Below are positions 26,755 to 35,231 of a DNA stretch of 64,000 nt, piece by piece. Source of the stretch: Nostocoides japonicum T1-X7 (GTDB taxonomy: Bacteria; Actinomycetota; Actinomycetes; Actinomycetales; Dermatophilaceae); the NCBI RefSeq assembly GCF_001046855.1, contig NZ_HF570958.1, positions 239,976 through 303,975 of the forward strand. The letters run 5' to 3'. The stretch's first letter is position 1. Each line of letters opens with the position of its first letter. The position numbers and the translations under genes are program-made. A model generated the notes under the pieces. That model was not told the origin of the DNA and did no database searches. It saw nothing but the letters and a program-made list of their open reading frames with translations.

Positions 26755-29541
26755 ATGACTGAGCTTTCCCTGATGACCGGCAGGCGTCCCTGGTATGCCA
26801 TGGCGCCGGAGGAGGTGTCGGCGGCGCTGGACGTCGACGTCGATCGTGGTCTCGACACGGCGGTCGTCGGCTCTCGCCGTGCCGAACACGGCGAGAACAA
26901 GATCGCGTCGGAGCCACCGCCCACCCGGTGGACGATCGCCTTCAGGGAGCTGCGCGACCCGATGAACCTGATGCTCGTCGTCGTCGCCGTCGCCAGCATG
27001 GTCATCGGTCAACGACCGGTCGGCATCATGGTGGCGGCTCTCGTCGTCCTCAACGTGGTGCTCGGCACGCAACAGGAGCTGAAGGCGCTGTCGGCCGTCG
27101 ACGCCCTGGCGAAGATGCAGACGCCGAGGACGCGGGTGCTCCGCGACGGACGCTTGGTGGAGATCCCCGCGACGGAGCTCGTGCCGGGAGACATCGTGCA
27201 GCTCGAGGCGGGGGACCTGGTTCCCGCGGACGGGCGGATCCTGAGATCGGCGACCTGCGAGACGCAGGAGGCGGCGCTGACCGGGGAGAGCGCGCCGATT
27301 CCGAAGGGCGCCGCCGCGATCGACGGCGATGACGTCGCGCTCGGAGACCGCACCGCGATGCTCTTCCAGAACACCTCGATCACGCGTGGGACCGCGACGA
27401 TGGTCGTCACCGAGACCGGCATGGGCACCGAGATGGGCCAGATCGCATCGATGCTGTCGGCGGTGCCCCCGTCGAAGTCACCCCTCCAACGGGAGCTGGC
27501 CTCCCTGACCAAGGTGCTCGGCATCATCGCGTGGATCTCGGTCGTGATCATCGTCGTCATCGGGTTCGCTCGCGGCGAGCACCTCGACGCGGTGCTGCTG
27601 CTCGGGATCTCGATGGCGGTGTCGGCCATCCCGACCGGCATGCCCACGTTCGTCCAGGCGATGCTCGCGTTCGGAGCCAAGAAGCTCGCGGAGGCGAAGG
27701 CCGTCGTGAAGAATCTCGGGGACGTCGAGACCCTCGGTGCGACGAGCGCGATCAACTCCGACAAGACGGGGACACTGACCCTCAACGAGATGATGGTGCG
27801 CAAGCTGTACTACCGGGGGGAGTGGTTCAGCGTCTCCGGTGACGGCTACGAGAAGTCGGGGCAGATCACCGGTGCTGCCGGTATGCCGGTGCCCGACTTC
27901 ACCCGGCTGGCCCTCGGACTCTGCCTGGACTCCGACGCCACCGTCTCCGATCGCGGCGACGTGGTCGGGGACCCCACGGAGGCGGCCCTGGTCGTGCTCG
28001 CGGCGAAGCTCGGCGTGGACGCCGAAGAGACCCGTCGGGCCTACCCACGGGCGGCCGAGGTCCCGTTCGACTCCGACGACAAGTTCATGGTCACCTATCA
28101 CGATGTGTCGCTGGCCGGCCTCCGGCAGTTCGTCGGTCTCATCAAGGGCGGTCCCGACGTCGTCCTGGACCGCTGCAGCCACGCCCAGCTCGCCGACGGC
28201 ACGGAGGTGCCGATCGACGAGGTGCGTGCCGAGCTCCTCGACGCGAACCGGGAGATGTCCGAGCGGGGTCTGCGGGTGCTCGCCTTCGGCATACGCGTCC
28301 TCACCGGCCGTGCGGACGCCGTCGCGGCCGACCCGATGGGACACGTCAAGAAGTTCCGATTCGTAGGGATGGTCGGCATCATCGATCCGCTCCGTCCGTC
28401 ATCCCTGGAGGCGGTGCGCATCGCGCACGCCGCGGGTATCGACGTCCGGATGATCACGGGGGACCATGCGATCACCGCCGGAGCGATCGGCGCCGAGCTG
28501 GGTCTCGGCCCGGGCGCGATCAGCGGCTCGGAGATCCAGGCGATGACCGACGCGGACCTGAGGGCCGCCCTCCCGCGCCTGCACGTCTTCGGCCGGGTGA
28601 CCCCACAGGACAAGCTGCGGCTCGCGAGACTCATGCAGGAGGACGGCGAGGTCGTCGCGATGACCGGAGACGCCGTCAACGACGCCGCCGCCCTCAAGCA
28701 GGCCGACATCGGTGTCGCGATGGGCTCCGGCAGCGAGGTCACCAAACAGGCCGCGAAGATGATCCTCACGGACGACAACTTCGGCACCCTGGTGAACGCG
28801 ATCCGGCTCGGCCGAGGGATCTACGACAAGGTCACGGCGTACGTGCGCTACCAGATGACCCAGCTGTTCTCCTTGGTGCTGCTGTTCCTCGTCGCGAGCA
28901 TCCTCGACATCAACTCGGGGATGCCGCTGACACCCCTCATGGTGCTCTACCTGAACTTCTTCGTCGCCGGGTTGCCCATCGTCATGATCATGCTCGATCC
29001 GACGCCGGACGACATCATGACCCGGCCGCCGCGGAACACGAAGGAAGGCATCACCAACGGCCGCGCGATCGGCGAGTGGCTGCTCTACGGAGTCGTGCTC
29101 TTCGCGATCACGCTCGCGGCCCTGCTGCTCGCGCCGGGCACGATGAGCGCCGACGAGCCCAACGTCCCCGTGACGATGGCCTTCGCCGTGATGGGCCTGG
29201 GCACCGTCCTCAGCGGGCTCGTGATGCGCCGATCCCCGGGATCGGGGCTGGCCGCGCCCGTCGCGGGCGCGCTGAAGATCCTGCTGATCCCGGCAGGCCT
29301 CACCGTGATCGGCGTGCAATGGAGCGGGCTGGGCGACCTGCTCGGCACAGTCCCGCTCAGCGGCGACCAGTGGATCCGGGCCGTCGGCTGGTCGCTGGTG
29401 CTGCCCGTCGTCGTCGAGCTCTACAAGCTCGTTCGGCGCGGCACGACTGCGAAGGAGCCGGAGCCCGAGAACGGCCTCGGTGCCCTGCTGCCGGAACGCG
29501 CACTCACACCGACCCCAGCGGAGAGGAACGATCGCGCATGA
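26755..29541 (+). CDS. Cation-transporting P-type ATPase (P2/P3-like)
   Basis: A 928-aa membrane pump. It has an actuator domain with the TGES motif in AALTGESAPIPKG (about residue 180) and the phosphorylation site SDKTGTLT with Asp336. The nucleotide domain has KGGPDVVLDRC (about 463), and the hinge MTGDAVNDAAALKQADIGVA lies near residue 636. About ten membrane helices are visible. The order matches Ca2+/Na+/H+-type ATPases. The M4 motif reads AIPTGMP rather than the IPEGLP of calcium pumps, so the ion is uncertain. ATG 26755 has AAGGAG upstream. It overlaps the PPK2 gene by ATGA, giving strong translational coupling. Confidence 0.88.
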   Translation: MTELSLMTGRRPWYAMAPEEVSAALDVDVDRGLDTAVVGSRRAEHGENKIASEPPPTRWTIAFRELRDPMNLMLVVVAVASMVIGQRPVGIMVAALVVLNVVLGTQQELKALSAVDALAKMQTPRTRVLRDGRLVEIPATELVPGDIVQLEAGDLVPADGRILRSATCETQEAALTGESAPIPKGAAAIDGDDVALGDRTAMLFQNTSITRGTATMVVTETGMGTEMGQIASMLSAVPPSKSPLQRELASLTKVLGIIAWISVVIIVVIGFARGEHLDAVLLLGISMAVSAIPTGMPTFVQAMLAFGAKKLAEAKAVVKNLGDVETLGATSAINSDKTGTLTLNEMMVRKLYYRGEWFSVSGDGYEKSGQITGAAGMPVPDFTRLALGLCLDSDATVSDRGDVVGDPTEAALVVLAAKLGVDAEETRRAYPRAAEVPFDSDDKFMVTYHDVSLAGLRQFVGLIKGGPDVVLDRCSHAQLADGTEVPIDEVRAELLDANREMSERGLRVLAFGIRVLTGRADAVAADPMGHVKKFRFVGMVGIIDPLRPSSLEAVRIAHAAGIDVRMITGDHAITAGAIGAELGLGPGAISGSEIQAMTDADLRAALPRLHVFGRVTPQDKLRLARLMQEDGEVVAMTGDAVNDAAALKQADIGVAMGSGSEVTKQAAKMILTDDNFGTLVNAIRLGRGIYDKVTAYVRYQMTQLFSLVLLFLVASILDINSGMPLTPLMVLYLNFFVAGLPIVMIMLDPTPDDIMTRPPRNTKEGITNGRAIGEWLLYGVVLFAITLAALLLAPGTMSADEPNVPVTMAFAVMGLGTVLSGLVMRRSPGSGLAAPVAGALKILLIPAGLTVIGVQWSGLGDLLGTVPLSGDQWIRAVGWSLVLPVVVELYKLVRRGTTAKEPEPENGLGALLPERALTPTPAERNDRA

Positions 29542-30311
29542 AGGGCAAGCGCTACCGCAAGCAGCTCAAGGTGCTCCACGCCGACCTCGTGGAGATGCAG
29601 GAGTGGGTGAGGGAGTCCGGGGCCAAGGTCTGCATCGTCTTCGAAGGCCGTGACTCGGCCGGCAAGGGCGGGGTGATCAAGGCGCTCACCGAGCGGGTCA
29701 GCCCGCGGGTCTTCCGGGTCGTCGCACTGCCCGCACCCACCGATCGCGAGAAGAGCCAGATGTACGTCCAGCGGTACATCCCCCATCTCCCGGCGGGAGG
29801 CGAGGTCGTCATCTTCGACCGCAGCTGGTACAACCGGGCCGGCGTCGAGCGGGTCTTCGGGTTCTGCGGCGAGAAGGATGTCCGCGACTTCCTCCGCATG
29901 GTCCCGTCCGTCGAACGCGTCATGGTGGAGTCGGGCATCATCCTGCTCAAGTACTGGCTGGAGGTCGGTCCCGAGCAGCAGACCCTCCGGCTGGAGAGCC
30001 GCATCGACGACCCGCGCAAGATCTGGAAGCTGTCCGACATGGACATCGCCTCGTACGCCAAGTGGGACGAGTACACCAAGGCCAGGGACGACATGCTGAC
30101 CCAGACCCACAGCGACTGGGCACCGTGGCATACCGTGCGCAGTGACGACAAGAAGTCCGCGCGGCTCAACGTCATCGCCGATATCCTCGCGAGGGTGCCC
30201 TACCTTCCGCTGTCGAAGATGAACGTCGAGCTCCCCGAGCGGTCGATCGCCCCGGATCGCGACCCCGAGGTCGTGGAGAGCCGCCTCGTCGAGACCCGCT
30301 ACTCCGCGTAA
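29538..30311 (+). CDS. ppk2: Polyphosphate kinase 2
   Basis: A 257-aa soluble PPK2 of the short, one-domain class. The Walker A is FEGRDSAGKGGVIKAL (about 34-49), the Walker B is VVIFDRSWYNRAGVERV (about 95-111), and the lid has the typical DPRKIWKLSDMD (about 155). PPK2 transfers phosphate between polyphosphate and nucleoside diphosphates, and class I members make ATP or GTP from polyP. The start overlaps the ATPase stop (ATGA) and the LuxR gene follows after 8 bases. ATP made from polyP could feed the pump during energy stress; that link is inference from the operon. Confidence 0.93.
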   Translation: MKGKRYRKQLKVLHADLVEMQEWVRESGAKVCIVFEGRDSAGKGGVIKALTERVSPRVFRVVALPAPTDREKSQMYVQRYIPHLPAGGEVVIFDRSWYNRAGVERVFGFCGEKDVRDFLRMVPSVERVMVESGIILLKYWLEVGPEQQTLRLESRIDDPRKIWKLSDMDIASYAKWDEYTKARDDMLTQTHSDWAPWHTVRSDDKKSARLNVIADILARVPYLPLSKMNVELPERSIAPDRDPEVVESRLVETRYSA

Positions 30312-30319
30312 CAGCGGTC

Positions 30320-32845
30320 ATGACCTTCGCCCGACTGCCACGGGTCGTGGCAGAGCGTGACCGCCTCGCGCTCGGTGACGCGCCCCTGACGGCGGTGGTC
30401 GCGGCGGCCGGATTCGGCAAGACGACTCTCGTCGAGGGCTGGCGACGGCGTCAGGCCAGAGCGGCGTACGGCACGTTCGACGCCTTCTACCGCACGAACG
30501 CCCGCGATGTCGGCCTCGTCCTCGCGGACTGCGCCCGCGAGCTCGGGGCAGCCGAGGACGTCCTCGTCGACGCGATCGGGCTCCTCCCGCCCGACGGCGA
30601 CCGTCTCGGAGCCGAGTTCGTCTTCCGCACGGCGGAGGCGCTGCGCGGGATCGGTGAGCCGTTCGTCTGCTTCCTCGACGACCTGCAGGGGCTCTCCGCG
30701 GAGACCGGTCGCGACGTGGGCCGGCTGATCTCGACGGTCGCCGACCCGCAGCGCCGCTTCGTCGTGGCCACCCGGATCGATCCTCCCTGGCCGCTCCAAC
30801 GATGGCGGGTCGCGGGGTTCGCAGAGGTCGTCACGGCCGACCGGCTACGTCTGACCGGCGACGAGATCGCGGAGCTGCTTCCTCCGGAGCTGGCGTCCCG
30901 CGCCCCGGCCGTGAGCCGGGTGACCGGCGGCTGGCCCGCGGCGATGGAGGTCGTGCGGTGGCGGCTCGCCGCAGACCCCGACCTCGACCTCGAGAAGGAG
31001 GTGCTGGACCTCGTCGACTACGTCATCGAGGAGGTCCTGCCCGAGCTGCCGGAGGCCGAGACGCGGGTGCTGACCCGGACCTCGATCCTGCAGCACTTCC
31101 CCGCCTCGGTGGCGGTCGCGGTCTCGGGCGAGGTCACCGCCGCCCGCATCCTGCACGACGTGCAACGGCGGACCTCGATGGTCACCCAGCTTCCCGACGG
31201 CCGCTACTCCTACCAGGCCGTCCTCCGGGAGGCCTTGCACCGCAAGCTGTCACAGGTCGAGCCGGAGGCCGAGGAGCACCTGCATCGACGTGCGGCGGAG
31301 GCCTGGCTCGACGAGCCCGACACCTTCAGCACGCTCTCCAACGCCATGGACCACCTCATCGCAGGCCGGGCCTGGACGGAGGCGATCGAGCTGACACGCC
31401 AACGTGTCGGCGAGATCGACCGACACGCCCGGCTGGATCGTTTCGTGGGGTGGCTCGACGCCATCCCGGGCCGGCAGTGGCGCGACGACCTCGAGATGGC
31501 ATTGCTGTACTGCTATGCGAACCTGCGCATCGGACGGCCGGCCCAGGCACTCGAGGGCCTTCATGATCCGACGATCGAGAGGAACGCCCGCGCCGCAGCC
31601 GTCGCGAAACTCATCTACGCCTGGACGACCGGGTGGGTCACCGACCCACGTGAGGCGCTGCGCCTGTGCGACGAGGCCGAGCCCGTCCTCATCAGCCTGG
31701 ACGAGGCGGCCCAGCACGAAGGCATCCCCCAGTTCCCGGGGGTCAGCCGCTTCGAGCTGGCGGCTGGGATCGCGGCGGGCCGGGCGAACGCGATGCTCGG
31801 ACGATGGGACGAGGCCGCCGAGGGGCTCCGTCGCATGCTGCGGCACCGCGCCGAGGTCGGTGCGATGGACCAGGCCGGGGTATGCGGCTCCCTCTCCTAC
31901 GTGCTCGCGATGCAGGGAGACGTCGCGGCCGCCCGGGCGTATGCGGAGGAGGCACTCCAGCTCGCCAGGGACGCAGGTCTGGCCAACCACCATGTGCGCA
32001 TCGTGCCCGCCCTGCTCGGCCAGGCCGCGAGCTCCGTCGTCACCGGCGATCGTGACGCGGCACTGGCCACCCTGCGCGATGCCGCGAGCCGCTGTCGTCC
32101 GCTGCGAGCGGCGAACCTGCTGGCCAGCTGCGGCCAGATCGCCGCGATGGCCGGCGTCTCGCATTCCTTCCTGGCGGAGGTGGACCCGCCGCTCACCGCG
32201 GCGACGCTGCCGATCGTCGAGCAGTTCGTCACCGCGACCGCTGCACGCGACCGGTCCCGGTTGGGTGACCATGCCGGTGCCGAACGGCTCCTGCAGACCA
32301 CCTCGCCGCACGAGCTGACGCTCGCCGCCTGGGTGGAGATCCTCCTGTGCCGCGCCGAGCGACGATCGGTCGCGCGCTGGCTGCTGCGGCTCCCCGTTCC
32401 GACCGACCGACACGGTCGGATCGTGCGCCTGCTGGCGGAGGCCTCGGTCGCCGCGTCGGCGGCCGACGCCTCCCGGCGGGCGACCGAGGCCGCGGACCTG
32501 GCGACCGAGGGAAGCCTCGTCGGGGTGCTGATGAACGCGCCGGCCCAGCTGTGGGAACGCCTCGACCCGGAGCGCATCACCCATCCGATGCTCCTTGAGG
32601 CCGCGGCGCGGCTGGGAACGCGGACGGCCCTTCCCGAGACGCTGACCTCCAGAGAGCTCGAGGTGCTCCGGCTGCTCCCCTATGTCGGCTCCACGAGTGA
32701 GCTGGCCTCGCGGCTGTTCGTCTCCGTGAACACGGCGAACTGGCATCGCTCGAACATCTACCGCAAGCTCGGGGTCCGCCGGCGCCGTGCGGCCATCGAG
32801 CGGGGCATCGAGCTCGGGCTCGTGACGCCGGATCCGCACGGCTGA
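30320..32845 (+). CDS. LuxR-family ATP-dependent regulator (MalT/LAL type)
   Basis: An 841-aa transcription factor. The N-terminal NTPase has its P-loop in VAAAGFGKTTLVEGW (about 31-45) and a Walker B-like FVCFLDDLQG (about 115). TPR-like helical repeats fill the middle (about 320-740). The C-terminal LuxR helix-turn-helix runs from LTSRELEVLRLLPYVGSTSE through NIYRKLGVRRRRAA (about 775-830). The HTH core is SELASRLFVSVNTANWHRS. It follows ppk2 by 8 bases and probably controls the ATPase-ppk2 operon or the neighbouring minus-strand genes. No effector can be read from sequence. Confidence 0.86.
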   Translation: MTFARLPRVVAERDRLALGDAPLTAVVAAAGFGKTTLVEGWRRRQARAAYGTFDAFYRTNARDVGLVLADCARELGAAEDVLVDAIGLLPPDGDRLGAEFVFRTAEALRGIGEPFVCFLDDLQGLSAETGRDVGRLISTVADPQRRFVVATRIDPPWPLQRWRVAGFAEVVTADRLRLTGDEIAELLPPELASRAPAVSRVTGGWPAAMEVVRWRLAADPDLDLEKEVLDLVDYVIEEVLPELPEAETRVLTRTSILQHFPASVAVAVSGEVTAARILHDVQRRTSMVTQLPDGRYSYQAVLREALHRKLSQVEPEAEEHLHRRAAEAWLDEPDTFSTLSNAMDHLIAGRAWTEAIELTRQRVGEIDRHARLDRFVGWLDAIPGRQWRDDLEMALLYCYANLRIGRPAQALEGLHDPTIERNARAAAVAKLIYAWTTGWVTDPREALRLCDEAEPVLISLDEAAQHEGIPQFPGVSRFELAAGIAAGRANAMLGRWDEAAEGLRRMLRHRAEVGAMDQAGVCGSLSYVLAMQGDVAAARAYAEEALQLARDAGLANHHVRIVPALLGQAASSVVTGDRDAALATLRDAASRCRPLRAANLLASCGQIAAMAGVSHSFLAEVDPPLTAATLPIVEQFVTATAARDRSRLGDHAGAERLLQTTSPHELTLAAWVEILLCRAERRSVARWLLRLPVPTDRHGRIVRLLAEASVAASAADASRRATEAADLATEGSLVGVLMNAPAQLWERLDPERITHPMLLEAAARLGTRTALPETLTSRELEVLRLLPYVGSTSELASRLFVSVNTANWHRSNIYRKLGVRRRRAAIERGIELGLVTPDPHG

Positions 32846-33130
32846 CCTCGGGCTCTCGCCCCGGAATAGGAGCGACCCCCTGGGCGGCGGACCATTCGGA
32901 ATCCCCTTCTCTTCGCCGAGAGGTGGCTGCTTTTTCCGCAGCGAGGAGGCTGCCCGGCAGGAATGAAGAGCCGGAATGGCAACAGGCGGCGATACCTTCA
33001 CGCCCCGGGTGACGTCACTGATGGGGCCCGGTGAGGATTGCGTCCTCGACCCGGTATGCCGGTGTTCACCGACGACCGTGGTATAGGCGCCACGGGAGAG
33101 CGGTGTCCGAGAGCTGCCGGCCCCGGCGGG
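32846..33130. other. Convergent intergenic region
   Basis: About 285 bases between the LuxR gene and the last minus-strand gene of the toxin-like operon. No credible ORF is present. A GGCCCC...GGGGCC inverted repeat around 33120-33145 overlaps the stop of the minus-strand gene and may act as its terminator. Confidence 0.4.
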
Positions 33131-33595
33131 TCAAGCGGTGGGGCCGGGAAGTTGGCCCGCCAGCTCTTCGGCATACAGCCGGGCGTCGACGGCGTCCAGG
33201 ATCGCGACCCAGGCGTTCTGGATCGTCGCCCGGGCGAAGTCGACTGCGTCGATAGCGAAATCCTCTGCCGCATCGGCGACTTGCACTGCCACCTTGGCGT
33301 CGTGCTGCTGCGAGCGCGCCTCGATCTGCCGAGACACGTCATCCTTCTTGGACTGGATCGAGGAGCGGAAGGAGTCCCACTTCGACACGGTGGCCGCGGA
33401 GGCGTCGGACGCCTTCTGTGCCACCTCGGCCGTGGTCGCCTCCGTCGCATCGGCCGCCTGCGCGATGCGCGCCTGCACCTGTTCGTGCGACTCGTTCTCG
33501 GCCTCCGCGACCGAGAGGAGGATCTCGTCGATGTGCACCTTGAGGGCGTTGAGCAGCTCGTGGATCTGGGCGTCGGAGGTTGCATTCTCGGTCAT
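33131..33595 (-). CDS. Coiled-coil helical protein
   Basis: A 154-aa, Ala/Glu/Asp-rich soluble protein, predicted almost wholly alpha-helical with heptad-like spacing (about residues 10-130). There is no signal peptide and no membrane segment. ATG 33595 follows GAGGACACC, the same leader type as the other genes of this group. It lies 365 bases downstream of the 117-aa gene, past a long palindromic repeat, so it may have its own promoter. No family was recognised. Its helical build and location suggest an accessory part of the toxin-like operon, but that is inference. Confidence 0.6.
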   Translation of the reverse strand: MTENATSDAQIHELLNALKVHIDEILLSVAEAENESHEQVQARIAQAADATEATTAEVAQKASDASAATVSKWDSFRSSIQSKKDDVSRQIEARSQQHDAKVAVQVADAAEDFAIDAVDFARATIQNAWVAILDAVDARLYAEELAGQLPGPTA

Positions 33596-33877
33596 GGTGT
33601 CCTCATCCGGGCCTTCCGGCCCTGTGGTGGGTGCGATTCACGGCCGACCCGCCGTGAAAGTGACTCCGCATTCAACCGTGAATTGCTGGGAAATCTCTGA
33701 CAATGATCGGCCTGGCCCTTACCGAATGCTTTACAACGATCGCTGGCTAATCCGTAGAATCCCGTGTTTCGGGACCATGGTGACGGCGTGGTGAATCGCC
33801 TTGGCGACAACAACGGCACCAGGTGATGGGGAGTCCACGGACGAGGGAGAGGTGCCGGAGCTCGACCTGCATCACCC
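33596..33877. other. AT-richer intergenic region
   Basis: About 280 bases, visibly less GC-rich than the rest (for example 33655-33780). It holds no ORF I would defend. It is the likely promoter region of the 154-aa coiled-coil gene to its left, although no clear -10/-35 pair was identified. Confidence 0.4.
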
Positions 33878-33945
33878 GGCCTGCTGCGCAGCGCCGCTCC
33901 GCGGCTGCTGCGCAGCGCCGCTCCGCGGCTGCTGCGCAGCAGGCC
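33878..33945. repeat. Palindromic repeat: two 24-bp units inside a larger hairpin
   Basis: The unit CTGCTGCGCAGCGCCGCTCC plus GCGG occurs at 33881-33904 and 33905-33928, followed by a partial third copy. The outer arms GGCCTGCTGCGCAG (33878-33891) and CTGCGCAGCAGGCC (33932-33945) are perfect complements, so the whole can fold into one long stem. It lies 15 bases past the stop of the 117-aa minus-strand gene and probably terminates that transcript. Confidence 0.75.
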
Positions 33946-33960
33946 GTCACCAGGGCAGGA

Positions 33961-34314
33961 TCAGGGCTCGAGATCCATGATCGCGTCGTTGAGGGCGCCG
34001 ATGAGGGGCTTGCATTCGGTCCAGCTCCCGGTGCCGTCCTGCCATTCGACGGCGAAGGCCTGGAACAGGAGGACCAGGCCCGCGTTCACGCGATGCATCC
34101 TCTGCAACTTACCGAGCGACCCCATGAAGGTGCGGACGTGCTTCGCCGCGGCCGGCCGGACATGGGCCGGCTTGGGTGACCGCCCGGCATACGCCTTGAT
34201 GAGCTCGTTGGCGTTCCAGACCTCCTCCTTGAAGAGGCGGACGATCCGGGCCGATTCCGTCTCTCGTCCGGCGGGCTTCCAGTCCGGGGGTGGCTGGATG
34301 GCGGGTTGGGTCAT
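33961..34314 (-). CDS. Uncharacterised 117-aa protein of the toxin-like operon
   Basis: A 117-aa protein without signal peptide. After a Pro-rich start (MTQPAIQPPPDWKP) it is helical and moderately basic (RIVRLFKEEVWNANELIK, KPAHVRPAAAKHVRTFMGSL), with one amphipathic stretch AGLVLLFQAFAVEWQDG. The end is acidic (ALNDAIMDLEP). ATG 34314 has GGAAGGA upstream. It is last before the palindromic repeat and 58 bases after the XaxA-like gene. Length and lack of a hydrophobic hairpin argue against a pore subunit; an immunity or chaperone role is conceivable but unsupported. Confidence 0.55.
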   Translation of the reverse strand: MTQPAIQPPPDWKPAGRETESARIVRLFKEEVWNANELIKAYAGRSPKPAHVRPAAAKHVRTFMGSLGKLQRMHRVNAGLVLLFQAFAVEWQDGTGSWTECKPLIGALNDAIMDLEP

Positions 34315-34372
34315 GATGCGTCCTTCCGGTGGGTTCTCGCTCGATGGTCGGGGTGGGGAGGATGGGTCGCCG

Positions 34373-35167
34373 TCAGGAGGCGTCGGCCATGAGCGTGCTG
34401 ACCTGGTGGCGGGCGGCGACGACATACGCACGAGCGATCGTCGAGGGCGTCGCGGAGCGGCCGACGTCGGCGACCACCTCGCCGATGTCCCCGCCGAGGA
34501 AGCCCAGCGCGTTCTGCAGCGACTGGATGAGGGTCGCGAGGGTCGGCACCTCCTGTTGCAGCAGCCGCAGGTCCGCGCACATCTTCGTCAGCTGCGTCGA
34601 CTGGGCACGCAGCTCGCTGATGTGCCGCTGGATCCCGTTGGCCCTGTTCGTCGCATCGACGATCATGCCGATACAGACGGCCAGGCCGGGAAGCCCCAGC
34701 GGGCCGAGGAGCAGCCAGTAGTACTTGTTCCTCTCCAGCGAGTCGACGGCCTCCCGTGCCGCGTCAGCCTCGGCGTCGTCGTGGGTCAGCTGCGTGGACA
34801 GGGCGGTGGCCAGGTCGGCGAGGGTCTGGTTGTCGGCGAAGATGCTCGCCTTGCCGGCGGTGACCCTCTCCGACGCGCTGGCGAGCGCGAGTCCGGTCGG
34901 CTGCGCCGAGTGCTGGAGGGACTCGAGCACCCGCCGGGTCGCGTCGCTGTCGCCCACGGTGATGGCCTCGTCGGCGGCATCGAGCTGCGACGGGGCGGCG
35001 GCCGCGAAGTCCCGCACCGCCGACGCCGCCGTCTCGACCGGCGGCACCAGTGCGGCCAGTGTCTCCGCCATGCGCGCCTGGACCGGTAGGGCAGCCGGTG
35101 CCAGACCGGCCACGCCGACGATGTGGTCGTGGGCCAGGCGGACGTTGGCGATCACTCCCGACAGCAT
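34373..35167 (-). CDS. Alpha-helical pore-forming toxin-like subunit (XaxA/YaxA-like)
   Basis: A 264-aa protein with long amphipathic helices flanking one strongly hydrophobic segment, YYWLLLGPLGLPGLAVCIGM (about residues 148-167). This helix-bundle plus hydrophobic-tongue plan is that of ClyA-type alpha pore-forming toxins, and the segment resembles those of XaxA/YaxA subunits. There is no N-terminal signal, as in that group. Near the C-terminus ALGFLGGDIGEVVADV (about 225-240) recalls AWEFLGGQLGEVASDL in the next gene, pointing to shared descent. It sits between genes of the same operon (64 and 58 bases). It is shorter than known XaxA (about 400 aa), so the family call is tentative. Confidence 0.55.
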   Translation of the reverse strand: MLSGVIANVRLAHDHIVGVAGLAPAALPVQARMAETLAALVPPVETAASAVRDFAAAAPSQLDAADEAITVGDSDATRRVLESLQHSAQPTGLALASASERVTAGKASIFADNQTLADLATALSTQLTHDDAEADAAREAVDSLERNKYYWLLLGPLGLPGLAVCIGMIVDATNRANGIQRHISELRAQSTQLTKMCADLRLLQQEVPTLATLIQSLQNALGFLGGDIGEVVADVGRSATPSTIARAYVVAARHQVSTLMADAS

Positions 35168-35231
35168 GCGGTCCGTCCTCGGTCGTCGCCCACTCCCGAC
35201 GTCGGCACGACGCGGAGGCGCCGATGCGCCC

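Noticed and set aside
33878..33945. CRISPR-like array
   Set aside because: The repeats are adjacent with no unique spacers and form one hairpin; no cas genes are near.
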